A DNA stretch of 64,000 nucleotides from Photobacterium aquae (GTDB lineage: Bacteria > Pseudomonadota > Gammaproteobacteria > Enterobacterales > Vibrionaceae), in NCBI RefSeq assembly GCF_001029445.1, contig NZ_LDOT01000022.1, positions 124,001-188,000 on the forward strand, written 5' to 3'. Below are positions 1-9,084 of this stretch, piece by piece. The notes beneath the pieces were generated by a model. That model worked only from the letters and a program-made list of their open reading frames with translations. It ran no database searches and was not told the DNA's origin. The position numbers and the translations under genes are program-made. Positions within the stretch are counted from its first letter, which is position 1, and every line of letters starts with the position of its first letter.

Positions 1-1
1 T

Positions 2-2626
2 GAGGCTCCTACACGCCTTACCTTGCAACGTAAGACCCGAAGCACGCTGAGTGTTTCGGGCTCTGGTGGCAAGAATAAAAGCGTTCAAGTAGAAGTGCGC
101 AAAAAGCGCACCTACGTAAAGCGCTCTGCGCTTGAAGACGAACAGCGTGTCGCTGAAGAAGCGAAGCGTGAGGCAGAAGAAGCAGCCAAGCGCGAAGCCG
201 AACAGGCAGCGAAACGCGAAGCCGAAGAAGCGGCCAAGCGTGAAGCCGAAGAGGCGGCCAAGCGAGAAGCCGAAGAACGTGAAAAACGTGAGGCAGAAGA
301 GCGGGCAAAACGTGAAGCTCAAGAAGCTGAACAACACGCTGCTGAAGAAAGGCGTTTAGCTGAAAGTGAAGCCGAACGTGATTCAGATAAGAAAGCCAAG
401 CGCGAAGCTGAGGAAAAGCTGAAGCGCGAAGCTGAAGATAAGCGTCTGGTGGAACAGAAAGAAACCAAACGCACCGCTGATGAAAAGGCTAAGAAAGATG
501 CTGAGGCGCTCCAACGTCGCCGGGAAGAGGAAGCCAAGCGTAAAGCCGAAGAAGAGAGTCAGCGGCAGCTAGAAGAGGCACGCAAGATGGCAGAAATGAA
601 TGAAAAGAACTGGTCAAAAGCTGACCAGGAAAAAGGTAATATGGATAAAACAGACTACCATACTACAACGTCTACCTACGCGCGCGCTGCGGAAGACGAG
701 CAGGATCGTAAAGAAGAAGGCGCACGCCGTCGTAAGAAGAAGAAACCTGGCGCTAAGCAAGATGATCGCGCAAACGCCCGTGGCGGCCGTAACCAGCGTG
801 GTCGTGGTAAGCCTCAGATGGCTAAGCCTACATCTATGCAGCACGGTTTCGATAAGACAGCAACAGTCGCTAAGCAAGATGTTGTGATCGGCGAGACTAT
901 CGTTGTGTCTGAACTTGCTAACAAGATGTCTGTTAAAGGCGTTGAAGTTATCAAGGTGATGATGAAGATGGGTGCAATGGCAACCATCAACCAGGTTATC
1001 GACCAAGAAACAGCAGCGCTTGTTGCTGAAGAAATGGGCCACAAGGTTATCCTACGCAAAGAAAACGAACTGGAAGAATCCGTTCTGTCTGACCGTGACG
1101 AGAACCTGACTACCGTTCCGCGTGCACCTGTTGTTACCATCATGGGCCACGTTGACCACGGTAAGACTTCTACCCTTGACTACATCCGTAAAGCACACGT
1201 TGCAGCGGGCGAAGCCGGCGGTATTACCCAGCACATCGGTGCATACCACGTTGAAACTGACAACGGTATGATCACCTTCCTAGATACTCCGGGACACGCC
1301 GCGTTTACCGCAATGCGTGCTCGTGGTGCTCAGGCAACGGATATCGTTGTTCTTGTTGTAGCAGCAGACGATGGCGTAATGCCACAGACAATCGAAGCGA
1401 TTCAGCACGCGAAAGCGGCTGGCGTACCTCTGATTGTTGCCGTGAACAAGATCGACAAAGAAGATGCGAACCCAGACAACGTTAAGAACGAGCTTGCTCA
1501 GTACGACGTTATCCCAGAAGAATGGGGCGGCGAGAACATCTTCGTTCACATCTCTGCGAAGCAGGGTACGAACATCGATGGTCTGCTAGAAGCTATCCTA
1601 CTTCAAGCTGAAGTTCTTGAACTAACAGCAGTTGCTGAAGGCATGGCGAAAGGTGTGGTTGTTGAATCACGTCTTGATAAAGGCCGCGGTCCTGTTGCAA
1701 CTATCCTGGTTCAGGAAGGTACCCTGCGCAAGGGCGATATCGTTCTGTGTGGTCTGGAGCATGGCCGTGTTCGTGCGATGCGTGATGAGCGTGGTCAGGA
1801 GATCGAATCTGCTGGTCCATCTATCCCAGTTGAGATCCTAGGTCTGTCAGGCGTACCGTCTGCCGGTGACGAAGCGACAGTTGTACGTGACGAGCGTAAA
1901 GCGCGTGAAGTTGCACTGTACCGCCAAGGCAAATTCCGTGACGTTAAACTGGCTCGCCAGCAGAAAGCGAAACTGGAAAACATGTTTGCCAACATGGCTG
2001 CCGGTGAAGTTGCTGAACTTAACGTTGTACTGAAAGCTGACGTACAGGGTTCTGTTGAAGCAATCGCTGACTCACTACGCAAACTGTCTACCGACGAAGT
2101 TAAAGTTAACATCGTAGGTTCAGGCGTAGGTGGTCTAACAGAAACTGACGCTGTACTTGCAGCTGCGTCTAACGCAATCCTACTTGGCTTCAACGTTCGT
2201 GCTGATGCATCAGCGCGTCGTACTATCGAAGCTGAGAACCTGGATCTTCGCTACTACTCAATCATCTACCAGCTGATTGACGAAGTGAAAGCGGCAATGG
2301 GCGGCATGCTTTCTCCTGAATTCCGTCAGGAGATCATCGGTCTTGCTGAAGTACGTGACGTGTTCAAGTCACCTAAACTGGGCGCGATCGCTGGCTGTAT
2401 GGTTACCGAAGGTACTATCAAGCGCAGCAACCCAATTCGCGTTCTACGTGATAACGTTGTTATCTACGAAGGTGAACTGGAATCACTACGTCGCTTCAAA
2501 GATGACGTTGCTGAAGTGAAGAACGGCTACGAGTGTGGTATCGGCGTTAAGAACTACAACGACGTACGCGTAGGCGACCAGATCGAAGTTTACGAAATCA
2601 TCGAGATTCAGCGTACCCTTGACTAA
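2..2626 (+). CDS. infB: Translation initiation factor IF-2 (5' end outside window)
   Basis: IF-2 is the GTPase that brings initiator fMet-tRNA to the 30S subunit and promotes 50S joining. The reading frame is already open at base 2, and the first visible residues match the E. coli protein about 55-60 residues in, so the true start lies upstream. A charged Lys/Arg/Glu/Ala-rich linker is followed by the IF2 N domain (DVVIGETI...) and the G domain. The G domain has GHVDHGKT (G1, near base 1144), DTPGH (G3) and NKID (G4). Domains II-IV run to a C terminus that closely follows E. coli. The gene is followed by rbfA and truB as in the nusA-infB operon. Family and identity are certain; only the N terminus is missing. 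Confidence 0.98.
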   Translation, partial: EAPTRLTLQRKTRSTLSVSGSGGKNKSVQVEVRKKRTYVKRSALEDEQRVAEEAKREAEEAAKREAEQAAKREAEEAAKREAEEAAKREAEEREKREAEERAKREAQEAEQHAAEERRLAESEAERDSDKKAKREAEEKLKREAEDKRLVEQKETKRTADEKAKKDAEALQRRREEEAKRKAEEESQRQLEEARKMAEMNEKNWSKADQEKGNMDKTDYHTTTSTYARAAEDEQDRKEEGARRRKKKKPGAKQDDRANARGGRNQRGRGKPQMAKPTSMQHGFDKTATVAKQDVVIGETIVVSELANKMSVKGVEVIKVMMKMGAMATINQVIDQETAALVAEEMGHKVILRKENELEESVLSDRDENLTTVPRAPVVTIMGHVDHGKTSTLDYIRKAHVAAGEAGGITQHIGAYHVETDNGMITFLDTPGHAAFTAMRARGAQATDIVVLVVAADDGVMPQTIEAIQHAKAAGVPLIVAVNKIDKEDANPDNVKNELAQYDVIPEEWGGENIFVHISAKQGTNIDGLLEAILLQAEVLELTAVAEGMAKGVVVESRLDKGRGPVATILVQEGTLRKGDIVLCGLEHGRVRAMRDERGQEIESAGPSIPVEILGLSGVPSAGDEATVVRDERKAREVALYRQGKFRDVKLARQQKAKLENMFANMAAGEVAELNVVLKADVQGSVEAIADSLRKLSTDEVKVNIVGSGVGGLTETDAVLAAASNAILLGFNVRADASARRTIEAENLDLRYYSIIYQLIDEVKAAMGGMLSPEFRQEIIGLAEVRDVFKSPKLGAIAGCMVTEGTIKRSNPIRVLRDNVVIYEGELESLRRFKDDVAEVKNGYECGIGVKNYNDVRVGDQIEVYEIIEIQRTLD
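164..331 (+). repeat. Seven in-frame 24-bp repeats in infB
   Basis: Seven consecutive 24-bp units each encode an 8-residue variant of KREAEEAA. Unit starts are 164, 188, 212, 236, 260, 284 and 308. Units differ mainly at synonymous positions. They form the highly charged, probably helical linker of IF-2, a part of the protein that varies in length between species. Confidence 0.9.
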
Positions 2627-2668
2627 TCCCCAAGGCGCTAGCTGAACTAGGATGAAGAAATAATCTAT

Positions 2669-2690
2669 GGGGAGCTTAGGCTCCCCATTC
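2669..2690 (+). terminator. Hairpin between infB and rbfA
   Basis: A perfect 7-bp stem (GGGGAGC / GCTCCCC) with loop TTAG is followed only by ATTCTTTC, a weak T tract. It is probably a partial attenuator or an RNA processing/stability element inside the operon rather than a full terminator. Confidence 0.5.
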
Positions 2691-2723
2691 TTTCAAGAGC
2701 GTTTTCTCTAAGAGAGGCATTGA

Positions 2724-3122
2724 ATGTCTAAAGAATTTAGCCGTACTCAGCGTGTTGCCCAGCAACTGCAAAAAGAGCTAGCGGTGATCATGCAGCGTGA
2801 AATCAAAGACTCACGTATCGGCATGGCAACTATTTCAAGCGTTGAAGTATCACGCGACATGGGTTACGCCAAAGTGTACGTAACCTTCCTGACAGTAGGC
2901 GAGCAAACGCCGGAAGAGAGCCTAGAAGCACTGCGCGAAATGGCTCCGTACATCCGTTCGCTGCTGGGCAAGCAGATCCGCCTGCGCGTAACGCCAGAGC
3001 TGAACTTTATCTTCGATAAGTCTCTGACTGAAGGTATGCGCATCTCGAACTTGGTGAGCAAGGCCGTTCGTGATGATGAAGAGCGCCGTGGCAATGAGCC
3101 ACGCGAGGAAGGCGAGGAGTAA
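2724..3122 (+). CDS. rbfA: 30S ribosome-binding factor RbfA
   Basis: RbfA is a small KH-fold protein that binds immature 30S subunits, helps 16S rRNA 5'-end maturation and is needed for growth in the cold. The 132-residue product starts MSKEFSRTQRVAQQLQKEL, matching the family N terminus. It contains the IRSLLGK(Q)IRLRVTPEL segment typical of the family. The ATG follows an AGAGAGG ribosome binding site. It lies 97 bases after infB and 3 bases before truB, so all three genes are almost certainly co-transcribed. The acidic tail is normal for gammaproteobacterial RbfA. Confidence 0.97.
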   Translation: MSKEFSRTQRVAQQLQKELAVIMQREIKDSRIGMATISSVEVSRDMGYAKVYVTFLTVGEQTPEESLEALREMAPYIRSLLGKQIRLRVTPELNFIFDKSLTEGMRISNLVSKAVRDDEERRGNEPREEGEE

Positions 3123-3125
3123 TCC

Positions 3126-4076
3126 ATGGCCCGTCGTCGTAAAGGCCGTGCTATTGACGGTGTGATCCTGTTGGACAAGCCAACCGGGATCAGCTCCAAC
3201 GATGCATTGCAGAAAGTAAAGCGTATTTTCTTCGCAGAGAAAGCAGGCCACACTGGTGCGCTTGACCCGCTGGCAACCGGCATGCTGCCGATTTGCTTTG
3301 GCGAGGCAACCAAGTTCTCCCAGTTCCTGCTGGATTCGGACAAGCGCTACCGCGTGATTGCCAAGCTGGGCGAGCGTACCGACACCTCCGATTCGGACGG
3401 CGAAGTGGTACAGACCCGCGAAGTGAAGGTAGACCGTGGCCAGCTTGAGCGTTGTATTGCCAAGTTCCGTGGTACAACCGACCAGATCCCATCGATGTAC
3501 TCGGCACTGAAATACCAGGGCCGCAAGCTGTACGAATATGCCCGCGAGGGAATTGAAGTACCGCGCGAGCCACGCAAGATCACCGTTTACTCGGTTGAGT
3601 TGCTGCGCTTTAGCAACAACGAAGTGGAAATGGAACTGCACGTATCCAAAGGCACCTACATCCGTACCATCGTTGATGATTTGGGAGAGATGCTAGGCTG
3701 CGGCGCACACGTGATCGACCTGCGTCGTACCGGCGTGTCTAACTTCCCGCTTGAGCGCATGGTAACGCTGGAGCAGCTCAATGCGCTGCTGGAGCAAGCC
3801 AACGAGCAAGATATCGCCCCGCGCGAATTGCTTGACCCGCTGTTGCTGCCTACAGATACTGCAGTGCAGGATCTGCCTGAGGTGAACATCATTCCGGCGC
3901 TGGCGGTATACATCCGTAACGGCAACCCGGTTAATGCAGGCCGCGTACCGGAAGAAGGTACCCAAGTTCGCATCACCGTGGGTGAGCAGCATGAGTTCAT
4001 CGGCGTGGGTGTGATCGACGGCGAAAACATGCTGGCACCAAAGCGCGTGTTCGCCAACCCGCAGCCGGCGAAGTGA
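3126..4076 (+). CDS. truB: tRNA pseudouridine(55) synthase TruB
   Basis: TruB converts U55 of the tRNA T-loop to pseudouridine and also acts as a tRNA folding chaperone. The 316-residue product has the catalytic motif HTGALDPLATGMLP near residues 40-53, whose Asp is the nucleophile. It also has the KGTYIRT motif near residue 175 and a C-terminal PUA-like RNA-binding region. The start ATG is 3 bases after the rbfA stop, which implies translational coupling. A strong terminator follows at 4141-4176, closing the infB-rbfA-truB transcript. Confidence 0.97.
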   Translation: MARRRKGRAIDGVILLDKPTGISSNDALQKVKRIFFAEKAGHTGALDPLATGMLPICFGEATKFSQFLLDSDKRYRVIAKLGERTDTSDSDGEVVQTREVKVDRGQLERCIAKFRGTTDQIPSMYSALKYQGRKLYEYAREGIEVPREPRKITVYSVELLRFSNNEVEMELHVSKGTYIRTIVDDLGEMLGCGAHVIDLRRTGVSNFPLERMVTLEQLNALLEQANEQDIAPRELLDPLLLPTDTAVQDLPEVNIIPALAVYIRNGNPVNAGRVPEEGTQVRITVGEQHEFIGVGVIDGENMLAPKRVFANPQPAK

Positions 4077-4140
4077 TCCTCGGCTGCTGGCATGGCTAGC
4101 GCGTGGTGCGCTAGGTGTCATTGCCCGCCATGATAATAAA

Positions 4141-4176
4141 AGCCGCCAGCCCGATAGGGCAGGCGGCTTTTTGTTT
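4141..4176 (+). terminator. Rho-independent terminator after truB
   Basis: Outer stem GCCGCC (4142-4147) pairs with GGCGGC (4162-4167). An inner stem GCCC/GGGC has loop GATA. The run TTTTTGTTTTT follows. Confidence 0.9.
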
Positions 4177-4226
4177 TTCATCGCGGATTTTGTTTTTTGC
4201 AATCGCATTGTTCATTGAATATTCCC

Positions 4227-4255
4227 TTGTAGTTAACTTAGCCTCCACGTATAAT
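4227..4255 (+). promoter_or_regulatory. Sigma-70 promoter of rpsO
   Basis: TATAAT at 4250-4255 is a perfect -10 box. A weak -35 (TTGTAG, 4227-4232) lies 17 bp upstream. The start codon is about 75 bases downstream, which leaves room for the structured leader that S15 is known to bind for autoregulation in E. coli. Confidence 0.7.
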
Positions 4256-4329
4256 CCGCGGCTCGGGTGTCGGCTGAATCAGAGATTGGCTGACACAAGT
4301 TAAAAACAATTTTGTATTAGGAATGAGTT

Positions 4330-4599
4330 ATGTCTCTGAATGCAGAAACTAAAGCAGCAATCGTTGCTGAATACGCGCAGTGCGAAAACGACACTGGTTC
4401 TCCTGAAGTTCAGGTTGCTCTGCTAACAGCGCAAATCAACCACCTTCAAGGTCACTTTGCTAACCACAAGCACGACCACCACAGCCGTCGCGGTCTACTA
4501 CGCATGGTTTCTCGTCGTCGTAAGCTTCTAGATTACCTAAAAGGTAAGAACCTAGATCGTTACCAAGACCTAATCAAGCGTCTAGGCCTACGCCGCTAA
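4330..4599 (+). CDS. rpsO: 30S ribosomal protein S15
   Basis: S15 binds the central domain of 16S rRNA and forms intersubunit bridge B4. The 89-residue length and the sequence (NDTGSPEVQVALLTAQINHL, HSRRGLLRMVSRRRKLLDYL) are typical of the family. The gene has its own promoter and terminator and sits upstream of pnp, the conserved gammaproteobacterial order. Codon choice is that of a highly expressed gene. Confidence 0.99.
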   Translation: MSLNAETKAAIVAEYAQCENDTGSPEVQVALLTAQINHLQGHFANHKHDHHSRRGLLRMVSRRRKLLDYLKGKNLDRYQDLIKRLGLRR

Positions 4600-4609
4600 G
4601 ATTGCTTTT

Positions 4610-4640
4610 AGAAAGGAGCCGCAAGGCTCCTTTCTTTTTA
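4610..4640 (+). terminator. Rho-independent terminator after rpsO
   Basis: GAAAGGAGCC (4611-4620), loop GCAA, GGCTCCTTTC (4625-4634), then TTTTTA. Some read-through into pnp is known in relatives. Confidence 0.92.
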
Positions 4641-4709
4641 TCAGGCCCTTTGTGCACAGTATTTGTGCGAAGTGGTAGTAACACGTGTCGTTTTCGTCGA
4701 CCTTAAGGT

Positions 4710-4756
4710 CGCGGCTAATGACAGTTCTCCTGTGCGGAGGGTTATCATTAGTCGCG
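4710..4756 (+). promoter_or_regulatory. Long hairpin in the pnp leader (probable RNase III site)
   Basis: A 12-bp stem joins 4710-4721 to 4745-4756 with one G-T pair. An inner CTCC/GGAG stem (4727-4730 / 4736-4739) caps it. In E. coli an equivalent leader stem is cut by RNase III, and PNPase then degrades the product to repress its own mRNA. The same role is inferred here from position and shape. Confidence 0.75.
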
Positions 4757-4863
4757 ATGGCGTGAAATTACCGTAAAGTGCCTTTCATCACATGACGCTT
4801 TTCCTTGTGTCAGATATACTTAACGACGCAAATAAAAAGCGGAATAATACTAAGGAAATTCAC

Positions 4864-6984
4864 GTGAATCCTATCGTAAAGACATTCCAGTACGGTAACC
4901 ACACGGTTACTATCGAAACTGGTGTTATGGCACGTCAAGCGACGGCTGCTGTTATGGTCAGCATGGACGATACATCTGTATTCGTTTCTGTGGTTGGTAA
5001 GAAAGAAGCGGTAGAAGGCCAGGACTTCTTCCCATTGACTGTAAACTACCAAGAGCGTACTTACGCTGCGGGTAAAATCCCTGGTGGTTTCTTCAAGCGT
5101 GAAGGTCGTCCATCTGAAGGTGAAACACTGACTGCTCGCCTGATCGACCGTCCAATCCGTCCGCTATTCCCAGACGATTTCAAAAACGAAGTACAAGTTA
5201 TTGCTACTGTCGTTTCTGTAAACCCAGACGTTCAGCCTGATATCCCAACAATGATTGGTACATCAGCGGCACTGGCTATCTCTGGTATCCCATTCAATGG
5301 TCCAATCGGCGCAGCACGCGTTGGTTTCATCAACGACCAGCTAGTTCTGAACCCAAGCAACAAAGAGCTTGATCAGAGCCGTCTTGACCTAGTAGTAGCC
5401 GGTACTGAAGGCGCTGTACTGATGGTTGAGTCAGAAGCTGACCGCCTAAGCGAAGAGCAAATGCTTCAGGCAGTGGTATTCGGCCACGACCAGCAGCAAG
5501 TTGTGATCAACGCGATCAAAGAGTTCGCTGCTGAAGTGAACACGCCAGCTTGGAACTGGGTTGCACCTGTTGAAAACACTGAACTGAAAGCACGCGTTGC
5601 TGAGCTTGCTGAAGCTCGCCTAGCTGATGCTTACCAGATCACTGAGAAAATGGCACGTTACGAAGCTGTTGGCGCAATCAAGAGCGACGTGACTGAAGCC
5701 CTACTGGCTGAAAACGACGAGCTAGATGCGAACGAAATCCGTGGCATGCTAAGCTCGCTTGAGAAGAAAGTTGTACGTAGCCGCATCATCGCTGGCAACC
5801 CACGTATCGACGGCCGTGAAAAAGACATGGTTCGTGCGCTAGACGTACGCACTGGCGTACTGCCACGTACTCACGGTTCATCTCTGTTCACCCGTGGTGA
5901 AACTCAGGCGCTGGTAACAGCTACTTTGGGTACTCAGCGTGACGCACAGATCATCGACGAGCTAACTGGCGAGCGTAAAGATCACTTCCTGCTTCACTAC
6001 AACTTCCCTCCATACTGTGTAGGCGAAACAGGTTTCGTTGGTTCACCTAAGCGTCGTGAAATCGGCCACGGTAAACTGGCTAAGCGCGGTATCGCAGCGG
6101 TAATGCCTTCTGTTGATGAGTTCCCGTACACAGTACGTGTTGTTTCTGAAATCACAGAATCAAACGGTTCGTCTTCAATGGCGTCTGTATGTGGTACGTC
6201 TCTAGCGCTGATGGACGCTGGTGTGCCAATCAAAGCATCTGTTGCGGGTATCGCAATGGGTCTTGTGAAAGAAGGCGACGACTTCGTTGTTCTGTCTGAC
6301 ATCCTAGGTGACGAAGACCACCTTGGCGACATGGACTTCAAAGTAGCGGGTACTGAAGACGGTGTTACTGCCCTGCAGATGGACATCAAGATCGAAGGTA
6401 TCACCAAAGAAATCATGCAAATCGCCCTAAACCAGGCGAAAGGTGCGCGTACGCACATCCTTAGCGTGATGGATCAGGCGATCAACGCGCCCCGCGAAGA
6501 CATCTCTCAGTTCGCACCACGCATCCACACCATGAAGATCAGCCCTGAGAAGATCAAGGACGTGATTGGTAAAGGTGGTGCGGTTATCCGTGCGCTAACT
6601 GAAGAAACTGGCACTACAATCGAAATCGAAGACGACGGTACAGTGAAGATCGCTGCAACCGAAGGTACCGCTGCGCAAGAAGCTATCCGCCGTATCGAAG
6701 AGATCACTGCTGAAGTTGAAGTTGGCCGTATCTACACTGGTAAAGTAATGCGTATCGTAGACTTCGGTGCGTTCGTTTCTGTTATCGGTGCGAAAGAAGG
6801 CCTGGTACACATCTCTCAGATCTCTCAAGAGCGCGTAGAGAAAGTATCTGACTACCTAGAAATGGGTCAGGAAGTACAGGTTAAGGTACTGGAAATCGAC
6901 CGTCAGGGCCGTATCCGCCTAAGCATGAAAGAAGCTCAGGGCGAGCAGGCTCCTGCCGCTGCTGAGGAAAAGCCAGAAGCATAA
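4864..6984 (+). CDS. pnp: Polyribonucleotide nucleotidyltransferase (PNPase)
   Basis: PNPase is the phosphorolytic 3'-5' exoribonuclease of the degradosome. I place the start at GTG 4864 because the protein then begins (M)NPIVKTFQYG as in E. coli, and an AAGGA site sits just upstream. An in-frame ATG at 4792 would add 24 residues that family members lack. The 706-residue product has two RNase PH domains with FTRGETQAL in the second. A KH domain (IGKGGAVIRAL, near residue 565) and an S1 domain (GRIYTGKVMRIVDFGAFV) follow. The leader hairpin points to RNase III/PNPase autoregulation. Confidence 0.98.
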   Translation: MNPIVKTFQYGNHTVTIETGVMARQATAAVMVSMDDTSVFVSVVGKKEAVEGQDFFPLTVNYQERTYAAGKIPGGFFKREGRPSEGETLTARLIDRPIRPLFPDDFKNEVQVIATVVSVNPDVQPDIPTMIGTSAALAISGIPFNGPIGAARVGFINDQLVLNPSNKELDQSRLDLVVAGTEGAVLMVESEADRLSEEQMLQAVVFGHDQQQVVINAIKEFAAEVNTPAWNWVAPVENTELKARVAELAEARLADAYQITEKMARYEAVGAIKSDVTEALLAENDELDANEIRGMLSSLEKKVVRSRIIAGNPRIDGREKDMVRALDVRTGVLPRTHGSSLFTRGETQALVTATLGTQRDAQIIDELTGERKDHFLLHYNFPPYCVGETGFVGSPKRREIGHGKLAKRGIAAVMPSVDEFPYTVRVVSEITESNGSSSMASVCGTSLALMDAGVPIKASVAGIAMGLVKEGDDFVVLSDILGDEDHLGDMDFKVAGTEDGVTALQMDIKIEGITKEIMQIALNQAKGARTHILSVMDQAINAPREDISQFAPRIHTMKISPEKIKDVIGKGGAVIRALTEETGTTIEIEDDGTVKIAATEGTAAQEAIRRIEEITAEVEVGRIYTGKVMRIVDFGAFVSVIGAKEGLVHISQISQERVEKVSDYLEMGQEVQVKVLEIDRQGRIRLSMKEAQGEQAPAAAEEKPEA

Positions 6985-7008
6985 CGCTTTTTGCTAAAAC
7001 CATGATAT

Positions 7009-7032
7009 AAAGGGGCTATTAAGCCCCTTTTT
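7009..7032 (+). terminator. Rho-independent terminator after pnp
   Basis: AAAGGGGCT / AGCCCCTTT stem with a 4-base loop, followed by TTTTT. Confidence 0.9.
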
Positions 7033-7215
7033 CATGTCCGGGTACATGTAACCGGAAAGAGAGGGGATCTGTGAGCTCCCGTCTCGTTGTTAGGTAATAC
7101 TAATCTTATTCGTTAGCTCATTCGTTGGATTGGTATAAATGGCATAGCCTGGCCCGTACATGGGCATTGATGGTATATGCTAGAGTTAGAAGCGTCTCAC
7201 TGAGGGAGAACGGCA

Positions 7216-8127
7216 TTGATTACAAATAGGATGAAGCTGGCATGTCTGGCTCTGACCATGGTATTGGCCGGGTGTTCTTCACCCCAGCAGCAATGGAACC
7301 AGCCACCGATGGCCGTTCCGTTCCAGCCAACCATTCAGCAACAGATCCAGCTGGCCCGCATCGACCAGTTGCTAAAGCGCAACGATTTGGACAATGCCAC
7401 ATTGGCACAGGTGTTCTACGAGCGCGGCCTGCTGCGCGATAGCCTTGGCTTGCGTGATCTGGCCCGCCTAGACTTCAACCAGTCGTTGTCGCTCAAGCCG
7501 GATCAGCCAGACGTATTCAATATTCTTGGTGTCTACTTTATCCAGAGTGCCCACTTTGATGCGGCATACGAAGCATTTGACTCGACCCTTGAGCTGGATG
7601 TGACCCATCCGTTTGCCCAGCGCAATCGCGGTATCGCCCTGTATTACGGTGGTCGCTACCAGTTGGCCTATGAGGATCTCAATGCCCACTACCAGCAGGG
7701 TATCAATGATCCCTACCGGGCGATTTGGCTCTACTTGGTGGAGCTTGAGCGTGAGCCCGAGAAGGCCCAGCAGAAATTGCGCAACTGGTATGATGCCAGC
7801 GACAAGCAAGAGTGGGGATGGCAGATTGTCCGCCTGTATCTTAATGACGTCAGCGAGCGTGATTTCCTCAACAGTATTGCCCTAGAGAGCGAAGACAACG
7901 ACATGCTGGCGGAGCGCCTGACCGAAGCGTATTTCTACCTTGGCAAGCGTTACCATCACAACAAGGATTTCCCGGCTGCGCTGATGCTCTACAAGCTGAC
8001 GCTGGCAGGCAATGTCTATGAGTACGTCGAGCACCGTTTCGCGCTGCTGGAGCTCAACAGACTGATGACCGAGGTCAACAACCAGCCGCAGCCTGCTGCC
8101 GTCACGGACAGCAACGAAGAGGCTTGA
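7216..8127 (+). CDS. nlpI: Lipoprotein NlpI
   Basis: NlpI is an outer-membrane lipoprotein with TPR repeats that scaffolds peptidoglycan hydrolases and partners the protease Prc. The N terminus has a lipoprotein signal ending in the lipobox VLAGC, and the mature Cys is near residue 20. TPR motifs follow (YERGLLRDSLG, FNILGVYF, NRGIALYYGG). I chose TTG 7216 because a GGGAG site lies about 8 bases upstream. The ATG at 7231, which would also give a working signal peptide, has no properly spaced site. It is the gene after pnp in E. coli and Vibrio. Length (303) is close to E. coli NlpI (294). Confidence 0.93.
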   Translation: MITNRMKLACLALTMVLAGCSSPQQQWNQPPMAVPFQPTIQQQIQLARIDQLLKRNDLDNATLAQVFYERGLLRDSLGLRDLARLDFNQSLSLKPDQPDVFNILGVYFIQSAHFDAAYEAFDSTLELDVTHPFAQRNRGIALYYGGRYQLAYEDLNAHYQQGINDPYRAIWLYLVELEREPEKAQQKLRNWYDASDKQEWGWQIVRLYLNDVSERDFLNSIALESEDNDMLAERLTEAYFYLGKRYHHNKDFPAALMLYKLTLAGNVYEYVEHRFALLELNRLMTEVNNQPQPAAVTDSNEEA

Positions 8128-8150
8128 TAGGCCGGGTTATCGGATAAACA

Positions 8151-8182
8151 AAAAAGCCGCGTTTTATAACGCGGCTTTTTTT
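8151..8182. terminator. Bidirectional terminator between nlpI and ubiV
   Basis: GCCGCGTT (8156-8163), loop TTAT, AACGCGGC (8168-8175), with an A tract before and a T tract after. It can end both converging transcripts. Confidence 0.9.
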
Positions 8183-8199
8183 ATGGTATCGGCAGGCTG

Positions 8200-9075
8200 T
8201 TATTCGATGTTCAGGCCGGCCAGGTTGTGCCAGTAGCCATTACACTGGTGGCCGCCGGCAAGCGGCTGCGGGTGGCTGCCGGTTTGGTTGGCGCGGAAGT
8301 CGTCGACCACCGACAGGGTGTCGATACCCAGCGGGCTGAGGCGGACAACGTCGACCAGGCCTTCCATCCCCTTGAGATCATTGATCAGGTTGTAGCAGTA
8401 ACCTGATTGGGTCTGGATACCGTTGAGGGTGAAGACTTTCTGCTCTTCCTGGCTGTTCACCGTGATCCCGGTCGGGTACTTGATACAGCAGGTTTCGCAG
8501 TCATCCTTGGCGCGATCTTCGGCGCGGGCGGTGAAGCAACGGGCCGAGTAGGCCAGCGGCAGGTAGCCGTAACTGAAGACTTCCGTTTCGAACTTGTCGC
8601 GGATCCCCATCTGCTCGCACTGCTCGGCGACATTCTGCAGCCACTGGCGTGACAGCTCAACCGGCATGCACCAGCGAACCATGCCTTTTTTCAAAAACAG
8701 GTTCAGGGTCTGGGCGTTATAGCAGTTGACCGCAGGGCCGACCACGAACGGTACACGCTTTTCGTGGGCAAGCTGGATCGCCGACACGTCATTGGCCTCG
8801 ACAATGAACTCGCCGTTGTCGATGTATTTCTTCATCACGTTGACTTCGCTCGGCGCCTCGAGCAGTGCCATCGTCGACAGGACGACCTGCTTGCCGGTAC
8901 CGGCGATATCACGGGCGATATCAAACCAGTGGGCCGGTTTCATCTCGCGGCGTTTTGAGCACACCGTCTCGCCAAGGTAGATGATATCGGTATTGGCTTG
9001 TTTGGCTTGCTGGTAGAAGGCTTCCACGTCTGTTTGCGGCCAGAAGTACAGCAGCGGACCAAGAGAATATTTCAT
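8200..9075 (-). CDS. ubiV: O2-independent ubiquinone hydroxylation protein UbiV (U32 family)
   Basis: UbiV works with UbiU and UbiT to hydroxylate ubiquinone precursors without oxygen. It is related to U32 peptidases and carries a 4Fe-4S cluster. The 291-residue product starts MKYSLGP as E. coli YhbV does. It has Cys at 39, 180, 193 and 197, the positions of the cluster ligands in E. coli UbiV. An AAGGAG site overlaps the end of ubiU, so ubiU and ubiV are coupled (9-base gap). This identification rests on family knowledge; nothing in the gene looks altered. Confidence 0.93.
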   Translation of the reverse strand: MKYSLGPLLYFWPQTDVEAFYQQAKQANTDIIYLGETVCSKRREMKPAHWFDIARDIAGTGKQVVLSTMALLEAPSEVNVMKKYIDNGEFIVEANDVSAIQLAHEKRVPFVVGPAVNCYNAQTLNLFLKKGMVRWCMPVELSRQWLQNVAEQCEQMGIRDKFETEVFSYGYLPLAYSARCFTARAEDRAKDDCETCCIKYPTGITVNSQEEQKVFTLNGIQTQSGYCYNLINDLKGMEGLVDVVRLSPLGIDTLSVVDDFRANQTGSHPQPLAGGHQCNGYWHNLAGLNIE

Positions 9076-9084
9076 GCTGGCTCC

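Noticed and set aside
4792..4863. In-frame upstream ATG that would lengthen PNPase by 24 residues
   Set aside because: The added residues are not found in the family, and GTG 4864 has an AAGGA site and gives the conserved N terminus.
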